A stretch of 19,516 nt of DNA. It comes from an uncultured Bacilli bacterium (GTDB taxonomy: Bacteria > Bacillota_I > Bacilli_A > RF39 > UBA660). Shown here in pieces: positions 1 through 6,168 of this stretch. Within the stretch, counting starts at the first letter, position 1; each line of letters begins with the position of its first letter. The stretch is taken from the NCBI GenBank assembly GCA_905235875.1, contig CAJONL010000008.1, positions 1 to 19,516 of the forward strand, read 5' to 3'. The position numbers and the translations under genes are program-made. Under the pieces are notes generated by a model. It ran no database searches. It worked only from the letters and a program-made list of their open reading frames with translations, and had not been told where the DNA came from.

Positions 1-1
1 A

Positions 2-568
2 AATTGGGATTTTATGATGAATAAAGTAAAAGAGGAAAAAAAGATTAATTCTAAACCAATTAAAGTACTTAATTTATTTGCATATACTGGATGTGCTACT
101 TGTGCTCTTTTAAATGCTGGTGCTGATGTAGTTCATGTCGATTCATCAAAAGGAATGATTGAATGGGCTAAAGAAAATGTAAAAAGTTCTCACTTGGAAG
201 ATAAAAATGTAAGATTTTTAGTAGATGATTGTATTAAATTTGTCAAAAGGGAAATAAGAAGAGGTAATAAATATGATGCTATTATAATGGATCCACCATC
301 ATTTGGAAGGGGAGCAAATAAAGAGGTTTGGTCACTTGATAAAGACTTGTTTAATCTTGTTTCTTTGTGCAAAGAAATATTAGTAGATGATCCTTTATTC
401 TTTATAATTAATTCTTACACAGCTGGTATATCTTCTGAAGTCCTAGGTAATATTTTAAAGCTTATACTAGGTAATAAAAAAGGTAAAATAGAAGTTGGAG
501 AATTAGGTATTAAAGCTAAAAATGGATTAATATTACCTGCTGGAGTATTTGGAAGATATGAAAAATAA
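2..568 (+). CDS. RlmI-like class I SAM-dependent RNA methyltransferase (5'-truncated by window edge)
   Basis: C-terminal Rossmann domain of a class I methyltransferase resembling the RlmI/COG1092 group, which methylates 23S rRNA cytosine. The frame is open to the window edge, and the residues before the first ATG at 14 (N-W-D-F) match the lead-in usual for this family (NWDxMM), so the true start lies outside the window. Seen: SAM-binding motif I (VLNLFAYTGCAT, about nt 68–103), the acidic ribose-binding step VHVDSSKG, and the catalytic-site motif DPPSFGRG at about nt 290–313. The C-terminal end (LPAGVFGRYEK) also fits this family. The missing part would carry the N-terminal PUA/EEHEE-type region if the protein is a full RlmI; that cannot be checked here. 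The stop overlaps the next gene by 11 nt, so the two are probably co-translated. The methyltransferase call is firm; the exact rRNA target is not. Confidence 0.85.
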   Translation, partial: NWDFMMNKVKEEKKINSKPIKVLNLFAYTGCATCALLNAGADVVHVDSSKGMIEWAKENVKSSHLEDKNVRFLVDDCIKFVKREIRRGNKYDAIIMDPPSFGRGANKEVWSLDKDLFNLVSLCKEILVDDPLFFIINSYTAGISSEVLGNILKLILGNKKGKIEVGELGIKAKNGLILPAGVFGRYEK

Positions 569-1241
569 AATATATAAAAATATTGAAATATTATACGAAG
601 ATAATCATCTTCTAGTAGTTGTAAAACCTTATGGTGTTCTTTCACAAAGCGATATAACTGGAGATAAAGATATGCTTTCTTTGCTGAAAGAGTATATTAA
701 GGAAAAGTATGATAAACCGGGTAAGGTATATCTAGGATTAGTTCATCGTTTAGATAGGCCGACTGGTGGTATAATGGTCTTTGCTAGAACTAGTAAGGCT
801 GCTAAAAGACTTTCTGAACAGATTAAAAATAAGGTATTTAAAAAGACATATTTATGTGTTATTCCTAATTTAACTAAAAAAGAAGGAACATTAATAGACT
901 ATATTGCTAAAAGAGAAGATGGTACTAGTTTTATAACTGATGAAAAAAATGGAAAATATGCTGAGTTGGAATATAAAGAAATAGATAAGAAAGATGGTTT
1001 ATCTTTAGTTAAAGTAAGTCTTTTAACAGGTAGGCATCATCAGATAAGACTTCAATTTAAAAATATAAATTGTCCTTTATATGGAGAAAGTAGATATAGT
1101 AATAGTAAAGGAAAAGAACTTGCACTTTTTGCATATAAATTAGATTTTATTCATCCGGTTACTAAAGAAAATTTAGTGTTTACAAAGTATCCAGATTATG
1201 GAATATTTAAGTTATTTTATGGAGGTAAAAATGAAAAATAA
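558..1241 (+). CDS. RluA-family RNA pseudouridine synthase
   Basis: Converts uridine to pseudouridine in rRNA or tRNA. About 227 residues from ATG 558, which follows GGAAG at 551–555; an in-frame TTG at 549 is possible but weaker. The family signature GLVHRLDRPTGGIMVFA lies at about residues 60–76, with the presumed catalytic aspartate D66 in HRLD. Before it is the usual KPYGVLSQSD substrate-loop segment (residues 23–32), and after it the TGRHHQIRLQF motif near residues 160–170. There is no N-terminal S4 domain, so it is a short RluA type rather than full RluD. It overlaps the upstream methyltransferase and the downstream membrane-protein gene, giving a small RNA-modification operon. Family assignment is secure; the modified position cannot be read from sequence. 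Confidence 0.92.
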   Translation: MKNKIYKNIEILYEDNHLLVVVKPYGVLSQSDITGDKDMLSLLKEYIKEKYDKPGKVYLGLVHRLDRPTGGIMVFARTSKAAKRLSEQIKNKVFKKTYLCVIPNLTKKEGTLIDYIAKREDGTSFITDEKNGKYAELEYKEIDKKDGLSLVKVSLLTGRHHQIRLQFKNINCPLYGESRYSNSKGKELALFAYKLDFIHPVTKENLVFTKYPDYGIFKLFYGGKNEK

Positions 1242-1680
1242 AAAACTTGCAGCAGAACTTGTAATAGTACCAATATGTTTTGCATACCTATTATTAAATT
1301 ATTTAAATAATAAGCTTTTATCTTTGATAATTTTTACATTAGTATCTTTAATACTTGCTATATGGATTGTTCCAAAATATATAGATGAAATTTATATATA
1401 TAAAAGTAATAAAAATATTTTAAAAATCCTTTTAGTTATTATTAATGCTATACTTTTAGTTATATCTATACTTAATTTTATATTTAAGACTAAAATAGTT
1501 AAAATATTACTTATAGTATTTACAACATTAGTATCGATATCACTTTTGGTATTATTTATTAAGAATATTAAGGAATTAACTAGTAAGGATAAAGATTTTA
1601 GTATAAATATACTTCATGGATTTTTTTACTTTTTATTTCTTATTACTTTAGTTTCTACTTTAATAGTTTATTTAAAATAA
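1231..1680 (+). CDS. small polytopic membrane protein of unknown function
   Basis: 149 residues from ATG 1231, chosen because a perfect GGAGG sits at 1221–1225, five bases upstream. An ATG further upstream at 1198 would bury the gene in the pseudouridine synthase without a ribosome-binding site. It overlaps the upstream stop by 11 nt. The protein is almost entirely hydrophobic: about five membrane segments, near residues 8–25, 28–48, 64–84, 88–109 and 127–147, separated by short Lys-rich turns, with a charged loop (KNIKELTSKDKD) before the last. No catalytic motif, signal peptide or known domain is recognised. The positive-inside pattern suggests an integral cytoplasmic-membrane protein. Translational coupling ties its expression to the RNA-modification genes, but no functional link is evident. 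Confidence 0.75.
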   Translation: MKNKKLAAELVIVPICFAYLLLNYLNNKLLSLIIFTLVSLILAIWIVPKYIDEIYIYKSNKNILKILLVIINAILLVISILNFIFKTKIVKILLIVFTTLVSISLLVLFIKNIKELTSKDKDFSINILHGFFYFLFLITLVSTLIVYLK

Positions 1681-1715
1681 TTGAAATGTAATTAGTTTTA
1701 GTATATACTTATAAT
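1681..1715 (+). promoter_or_regulatory. possible promoter for the 1733 gene
   Basis: A perfect -10 hexamer TATAAT lies at 1710–1715, 17 bases before ATG 1733. No good -35 stands at 17 bp: TGTAAT at 1687–1692 is poor, and TTGAAA at 1681–1686 is 23 bp away. Weak call, supported mainly by the -10 and its position in the gap between genes. Confidence 0.35.
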
Positions 1716-1732
1716 GAAAGAGTAGTGATAGT

Positions 1733-2299
1733 ATGATAAATAAAAAATTAAAAGTATTTATAATGGTACTTGTTACATTAATAATTGCTTCATTTATAAT
1801 AATAGTTGGTTTATATATGGGCGGTTTTAGATTTGACAAAATTGAAGGTAGTATTGACAGTATGTCAACTAAATGTTTAGAGTCTTCATTAAAAGATGGT
1901 GGTAGTGTAAGTTTAGATAAAGTTGTGCCTATTAGTGATGAGGATGGCAAAAAAACTACGCCTTATACATATAAAATAAAAAATAATTGTAAAAGAGATG
2001 TAGAATATTTTGTTACATTAAATGTAATGGAAGGTTCTAATATGGATAATTTATCTAAAATTAAAATTAATTTAAATGGTTCTTCTATTATTGAACCAAA
2101 GTATGTTGGCACTTTAGAAGAAGTACAACTTACTGGTGAAGGTAGTAAGGGCGTAATTAAAGCGTATAAGTTGGATGATGGCTTAGTAAAACCAGGTGAA
2201 GAAAAATCATTTGAACTTAGACAATGGATAGATTATGGTGTTACTAAGATTGAAGGTAGTCTTATAACAAAAATTTCAGTAAAACAATTTGAAAACTAG
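1733..2299 (+). CDS. membrane-anchored, probably extracytoplasmic protein, unknown family
   Basis: 188 residues. Residues 5–30 form a single hydrophobic segment after a Lys-rich start (MINKKLK), typical of an uncleaved signal anchor; the rest is soluble and presumably outside the cell. The outer part is rich in alternating hydrophobic/polar stretches (YTYKIKNN, YFVTLNVME, KIKINLNGSS), suggesting a beta-sandwich. Two cysteines (C48, C86) could form a disulfide. The end, with a KPGEEKSFELRQWID stretch near residues 153–167, resembles small surface beta proteins loosely like TasA-type repeats, but I cannot assign it to a named family. The start follows AAAGAG at 1717–1722, a weak ribosome-binding site. 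It stands alone between the RNA-modification genes and gatCAB, with its own possible -10. No enzymatic motif is visible. Confidence 0.7.
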   Translation: MINKKLKVFIMVLVTLIIASFIIIVGLYMGGFRFDKIEGSIDSMSTKCLESSLKDGGSVSLDKVVPISDEDGKKTTPYTYKIKNNCKRDVEYFVTLNVMEGSNMDNLSKIKINLNGSSIIEPKYVGTLEEVQLTGEGSKGVIKAYKLDDGLVKPGEEKSFELRQWIDYGVTKIEGSLITKISVKQFEN

Positions 2300-2344
2300 T
2301 TTTTTAAAATATTTATTTTTCTGATATGAAAATATAATATTATA

Positions 2345-2481
2345 GGGTGGTTAGATATTTTGTTTAAAACTAAATCTTTGTAATTCTATCATTGATAGAT
2401 ATAAAGAAATAGATAGTTTGAAGTAATTATTATATAGAAATAATAGATAAGTATGAGTAATAGACTTATACTTATTTTTTT
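2345..2481 (+). ncRNA. candidate small structured RNA ending in the 2447–2481 terminator
   Basis: A TATAAT at 2333–2338 would start a transcript near 2345 (GGGTGG), though no good -35 is seen. The region can fold into an extended imperfect stem: AAACTA 2367–2372 with TAGTTT 2414–2419, CTTT 2376–2379 with AAAG 2403–2406, and TCTATCA 2385–2391 with TGATAGA 2393–2399. A second small hairpin follows (ATTATT 2426–2431 / AATAAT 2439–2444), then a strong terminator. No reading frame of useful length exists here. The alternative is simply the 3' UTR of the 1733 gene. Confidence 0.27.
2447..2481 (+). terminator. Rho-independent terminator upstream of gatC
   Basis: A 12-bp stem pairs 2447–2458 (ATAAGTATGAGT) with 2464–2475 (ACTTATACTTAT), with one G·T wobble, a 5-base loop AATAG, and a T run at 2475–2481. 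It ends transcription from the 1733 gene or from a small RNA. The T run is also the spacer of the gat promoter. Confidence 0.75.
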
Positions 2482-2489
2482 GCTATAAT
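2461..2489 (+). promoter_or_regulatory. promoter of gatCAB
   Basis: TAGACT at 2461–2466 (four of six matches to TTGACA), a 17-bp spacer containing seven Ts, then extended -10 TGC-TATAAT at 2481–2489. gatC starts 22 bases beyond the -10. The -35 lies inside the terminator loop and descending stem. Confidence 0.65.
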
Positions 2490-2511
2490 ACTTTTGGAAA
2501 GGAAAAGAAAT

Positions 2512-2802
2512 ATGGAAAAACTAACTAAAGAAGAAACGCTTCATGTTGCATCTCTTGCACGTCTTAAGTTAACAAAAGACGAGGAAGAAAAATATGCACG
2601 TGAATTATACATGATTTTTAATGAAATAAATAAAATAAAAGATTTAGATATAGATGGAGATATTATGATTAGTCCAAGTAATAATCAATGTGCGTTAAGA
2701 GAGGATAATCCAGTTAATTCAAATAATTGTGATGAGTTAATAGAAAATGCTCCTTTGCATGAATTAGGCTTTATTGAAGTGGCAGGTGTTTTTGATGAGT
2801 AA
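2512..2802 (+). CDS. gatC: Asp-tRNA(Asn)/Glu-tRNA(Gln) amidotransferase subunit C
   Basis: 96 residues, normal GatC length. GatC is the small belt-like subunit that stabilises GatA on GatB in the heterotrimer amidating Glu-tRNA(Gln) and Asp-tRNA(Asn). Start ATG 2512 was chosen because the protein then opens with the family's usual MxxLTKEETLHVASLARLKL-like helix, and a purine-rich SD (GGAAAGG, 2496–2502) precedes it; an in-frame TTG at 2494 would put the SD inside the gene. Further family marks are the D-I-D-G-D segment near residue 50, the ALREDNPV motif near residues 64–71 and the terminal PLHELGFIEVAGVFDE stretch. It is the first gene of the gat operon and overlaps gatA by 8 nt (ATGAGTAA). 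Confidence 0.95.
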   Translation: MEKLTKEETLHVASLARLKLTKDEEEKYARELYMIFNEINKIKDLDIDGDIMISPSNNQCALREDNPVNSNNCDELIENAPLHELGFIEVAGVFDE

Positions 2803-4246
2803 TTATTTAGATTTAAGTATAGATAAGCTTCATAGTATGCTTGTTTCTAAAGAAATAACACCTTTAGATCTTGTGAATGAAGCAATATATAGAATAGAAA
2901 ATGATAAATGTACTAGTTTTATAACTGTTGATAAAGAAGGAGCTTTAAGTGTTGCTAAAGAGCTTACTGAGCCTAATCCTGATAATATTTTATGGGGAAT
3001 ACCAGTTGCTTTGAAAGATAATATTATGACTCGTGGTATAAAAACTACGTGTGGTTCTTTAATGCTTAAAGATTTTATCCCAACTTATGATGCTTTTGTT
3101 ACAAAACTAATAAAAGAAAACGATATGATTATACTTGGGAAACTTAATATGGATGAATTTGCTATGGGGTCATCTAATAAAACAAGTTTTTTCGGGCCAT
3201 GTTTAAATCCATGGAATAATTCTTTAGTTTCAGGAGGATCTTCTGGAGGATCTGCTGTTTCAGTATCACAAAGAATTTGCCCAATTACTTTAGGTTCAGA
3301 TACAGGTGGCTCTATAAGACAACCATCAGCTTTTTGTGGGACAGTTGGATTAAAACCAACTTATGGTCTTGTATCAAGATTTGGACTCACTGCTTTTTCT
3401 TCATCTCTTGATCAAATAGGTCCAATTACTCGTAATGTTAAAGAGAACGCTTATATGCTTAATATTATAAGTAAAAAAGATGAAAATGATCTTACAAGTG
3501 TAGGATCAAGTGAGGATTATACAAGGTTAATTGGTGAAGATATATACGGTATGAAAGTTGTTGTTCCCAATTTTTATGTCTCTGATTTAATCGATAAAGA
3601 AATTTTGGATAAATTTTATACTATTATTGATTTATTAAAGTCTAAAGGAGTAACAGTTGATTTTAAAGATATACCATATTTAAATTACTCAGTTCCTTTA
3701 TATCAAATAATAGCGTTAGGAGAAGCATCTTCTAATTTAGCAAGATTTGATGGTATTAAATATGGATATAGTGCTTCTAATTCTTTAAATGCAGATGATC
3801 ATTTCTACAATACAAGGAGTGCTTCGTTTGGAGAAGAAGTAAAAAGAAGAATAATGGTAGGTTCTTTCCTTTTATCTGGTTCTAACGTACAAATATATTA
3901 CAATAAAGCGTTAAAATTACGTAATAAAATAAAAATGGAATTTGATAATCTTTTTAAAGATTATGACTTAGTTCTAGGGCCTTCTTCTACATGCCTTCCA
4001 TATAGTGTTGATGAAACAAGTAATGATCCTAATAAGGCTTTCTTAGATGATATTTTAGTTATTCCAGTAAATCTTGCTGGTCTTCCTGGAATGAGTCTTC
4101 CAATAGGATTTAGTAGTACTAATCTTCCAATAGGTATGCAAATAATAGCAAATAAATTTGATGAAAAAACTATTTATAAGTTTGCATCATATATAGAAAA
4201 AGAACTAAGTTTAAATTTGAATCCAAGAGGTGATGAAAATGAATAG
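2795..4246 (+). CDS. gatA: Asp-tRNA(Asn)/Glu-tRNA(Gln) amidotransferase subunit A
   Basis: 483 residues, the usual GatA length. It is the amidase-signature glutaminase that releases ammonia from glutamine and passes it to GatB. The full Ser-cisSer-Lys triad is present: K74 in VALKDNI, S149 in the GGSSGGSA loop and S173 in GSDTGGSIRQP; the spacing equals that of characterised GatA. The C-terminal part carries the LPGMSLPIGF and IGMQIIA segments typical of GatA. Start ATG 2795 overlaps the gatC stop and follows AGGTG at 2784–2788; an upstream in-frame TTG at 2774 would add seven residues unlike the family N-terminus. It ends in an 8-nt overlap with gatB (ATGAATAG), so the three subunits are translationally coupled. 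Confidence 0.97.
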   Translation: MSNYLDLSIDKLHSMLVSKEITPLDLVNEAIYRIENDKCTSFITVDKEGALSVAKELTEPNPDNILWGIPVALKDNIMTRGIKTTCGSLMLKDFIPTYDAFVTKLIKENDMIILGKLNMDEFAMGSSNKTSFFGPCLNPWNNSLVSGGSSGGSAVSVSQRICPITLGSDTGGSIRQPSAFCGTVGLKPTYGLVSRFGLTAFSSSLDQIGPITRNVKENAYMLNIISKKDENDLTSVGSSEDYTRLIGEDIYGMKVVVPNFYVSDLIDKEILDKFYTIIDLLKSKGVTVDFKDIPYLNYSVPLYQIIALGEASSNLARFDGIKYGYSASNSLNADDHFYNTRSASFGEEVKRRIMVGSFLLSGSNVQIYYNKALKLRNKIKMEFDNLFKDYDLVLGPSSTCLPYSVDETSNDPNKAFLDDILVIPVNLAGLPGMSLPIGFSSTNLPIGMQIIANKFDEKTIYKFASYIEKELSLNLNPRGDENE

Positions 4247-5654
4247 TTATAAACCTACAATTGGAATAGAAGTACATTTAGAATTAAATTCTAATTCTAA
4301 GGTTTTTTCACCATCTTTAAATAATTATAAAAGTCCTCAAAATACTAATATAAACGAAATAGATTTAGCTTATCCTGGGGTTCTCCCAACAGTAAATAAA
4401 AGTGTTGTTGATAAAGCTGTTTTAGCATGCCTAGGACTTAATATGGATATAGCTCATAAAATGCATTTTGATCGTAAAAACTATTTTTATCCTGATCTTC
4501 CTAAGGGTTATCAAATAACACAGTGGGAAACTCCGATTGGAAGAAATGGTTATTTAGAAATAAAAATAGGTGACACTTATAAAAAAATTGGTATTGAAAG
4601 AATACATATTGAAGAAGATACTGCTAAAAGTATGCATGGAAAGGGTAAAACGCTTCTTAACTATAATAGATCTGGAGTACCTTTAATTGAAATAGTTTCA
4701 AAGCCAGATTTAAAAAGTAGTAAGGAAGCTACTACTTATGCTGAAGCTCTTAGAAAACTTATGCTTTACCTAGGAGTTTCTGATGCTAAAATAGAAGAAG
4801 GATCAATAAGATTTGATGTAAATGTATCAGTAAGTAAAACAGAAGAACTTGGAGTTCGTTCTGAAATTAAAAATATTGGTTCAATATCTAATATAGAAAA
4901 AGCAATTAATTATGAAGTGAAAAGACAAAGTACTTTACTTGAAAAAGGTGAAAAGTTATTACCAGATACAAGAAAATACGATGAAAAAACAGAATCAACT
5001 ATTTTTATGAGATATAAAGATACTGAAAATGACTATAGATATTTTCCAGAACCTGATATTCCTTATTTATATCTTACTGATAATGATATAGAAAAAATAA
5101 AAGCTACTCTTCCTTTAACTCCTTTAGAAAGAGAAAAGGCATACTTAGAAAAGGGTATTAGTGAAATAAATATTTTTAAAATACTTAATAATAAACCTTT
5201 ATCAGATTACATAAATAATTTTTTAGATACAAATATTGATTTTAAAGTAGCTAGTAATATACTTCTTGGTGATATTTCTTCATATTTAAATAAAAATAGT
5301 ATGAACATATTAGATATTAATTTATCTAAGGATAGATTTATAGAATTAGTAAGTGCTTTAAGTACTAATAAAATATCTTCTAAAACATTTAAAATAATTC
5401 TTGAAGATTTTCTAGAAACGGATAAAAGTATAGATGCTTTACTTAAAGAAAAAGATTTAATTGAAATGAAGGATGATGAAATAGAGTCATTTATTGAAAA
5501 TGTACTTTCTTCATATCCTAACCAAGTAGAGGAATATAAAAATGGTAAAACCAATCTATTTAAGTTTTTAATGGGTATGGTTATGAAAGAATCTAAAGGT
5601 AAAATCAATCCTAAAACTTGTGATGAAGTTTTAAAGAAAGTTTTAGATAAATAA
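4239..5654 (+). CDS. gatB: Asp-tRNA(Asn)/Glu-tRNA(Gln) amidotransferase subunit B
   Basis: 471 residues, slightly short but normal for GatB. It binds misacylated tRNA, phosphorylates the acyl side chain with ATP and transfers ammonia from GatA. Family hallmarks: IGIEVHLEL at residues 8–16, YPGVLPTVN at 45–53, HFDRKNYFYPDLPKGYQITQ at 76–95, RIHIEEDTAK at 121–130, NRSGVPLIEIVSKPD at 143–157, SDAKIEEGSIRFDVNVSV at 181–198 and DYRYFPEPD at 265–273. The C-terminal third is helical and corresponds to the YqeY-like tail that contacts tRNA. Start ATG 4239 was preferred over GTG 4230 or ATG 4233 because AGAGG at 4226–4230 is then eight bases away. The tail after residue 280 is very Lys/Ser-rich but intact. 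Last gene of the operon; no terminator is seen after it. Confidence 0.97.
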   Translation: MNSYKPTIGIEVHLELNSNSKVFSPSLNNYKSPQNTNINEIDLAYPGVLPTVNKSVVDKAVLACLGLNMDIAHKMHFDRKNYFYPDLPKGYQITQWETPIGRNGYLEIKIGDTYKKIGIERIHIEEDTAKSMHGKGKTLLNYNRSGVPLIEIVSKPDLKSSKEATTYAEALRKLMLYLGVSDAKIEEGSIRFDVNVSVSKTEELGVRSEIKNIGSISNIEKAINYEVKRQSTLLEKGEKLLPDTRKYDEKTESTIFMRYKDTENDYRYFPEPDIPYLYLTDNDIEKIKATLPLTPLEREKAYLEKGISEINIFKILNNKPLSDYINNFLDTNIDFKVASNILLGDISSYLNKNSMNILDINLSKDRFIELVSALSTNKISSKTFKIILEDFLETDKSIDALLKEKDLIEMKDDEIESFIENVLSSYPNQVEEYKNGKTNLFKFLMGMVMKESKGKINPKTCDEVLKKVLDK

Positions 5655-5657
5655 AAA

Positions 5658-5686
5658 TTGATTTAAAAAATAATGTATTGTATAAT
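5658..5686 (+). promoter_or_regulatory. promoter of the 5714–12472 envelope operon
   Basis: TTGATT at 5658–5663, exactly 17 bp, then TATAAT at 5681–5686. The start codon lies 27 bases after the -10, with a strong GGGAGGA ribosome-binding site between them. No further promoter of this quality appears before 12485. Confidence 0.7.
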
Positions 5687-5713
5687 ATAGATAATATAAG
5701 GGAGGAAGTATAA

Positions 5714-6157
5714 GTGAAAGGTTTAAAAGATAATAAGTTTACTTTTGTAGTACTTGCAATATTTGTTATTATGTTTATATTTGGAACAGTTTTTTATAGT
5801 ATGATTATGCCTTCAAATGGAAGACCACAATATGGTAATAGATTAGATGGTATAGAAAAAGTAGCTTTGTCTAAGGATGATCAAAGCAAAATAGTTGATG
5901 CTTTGGAAAAAGAAAAAAGTGTTTTGAGTGCTAAAATTGATATAAAAGGAAGAATTATTAATGTAATAATTGAAGTAGGAGAAAAAACTAAAGTGAGTGA
6001 TGCTGAGGACCTATCTAGTATTATTACTAAAAATTTAACTGAAGCTCAAACTGGATACTTTGATGTTCAAATGTTTGTTACTAATAAAGACAAAGATAGT
6101 AAAGGTTATCCTTTTATTGGATATAAGGGAAGTACCTCTAAAAAGTTTAAATTTTAA
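5714..6157 (+). CDS. single-pass membrane protein of unknown function (GTG start)
   Basis: 147 residues starting at GTG 5714, fixed by GGGAGGA at 5700–5706, seven bases upstream; no ATG fits. A short charged head (KGLKDNK) is followed by one membrane helix at about residues 9–31, then an outward soluble domain. That domain has the rhythm of a small alpha/beta fold: a helix at 53–68 (DDQSKIVDALEKEKSV), strands at about 70–77 and 80–92 (INVIIEVG), a helix at 98–113 and a final strand (YFDVQMFVTNKD). No catalytic motif and no family is recognised. It is the first gene of the envelope operon, 11 bases before the sensor-like gene; the shared membrane topology suggests the two may act together, but that is inference. 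Confidence 0.75.
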   Translation: MKGLKDNKFTFVVLAIFVIMFIFGTVFYSMIMPSNGRPQYGNRLDGIEKVALSKDDQSKIVDALEKEKSVLSAKIDIKGRIINVIIEVGEKTKVSDAEDLSSIITKNLTEAQTGYFDVQMFVTNKDKDSKGYPFIGYKGSTSKKFKF

Positions 6158-6168
6158 GGAGTAAAAAA

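Noticed and set aside
415..645. Open frame on the - strand across the methyltransferase/pseudouridine synthase junction
   Set aside because: Both + strand genes are secure; no promoter, ribosome-binding site or family supports the antisense frame.
2344..2351. AGGGTGGT resembling the T-box core upstream of gatCAB
   Set aside because: The diagnostic ACCGCG continuation is missing (TAGATA instead), and no specifier stem or correctly placed antiterminator is seen.
2385..2399. TCTATCATTGATAGA as a repressor operator
   Set aside because: It is a good DNA dyad, but it fits better as the inner stem of a larger imperfect fold; no regulator gene or second copy is seen nearby.
5207..5608. Long open frame on the - strand inside gatB
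   Set aside because: Antisense shadow of the well-supported gatB gene, with no ribosome-binding site and an atypical composition.
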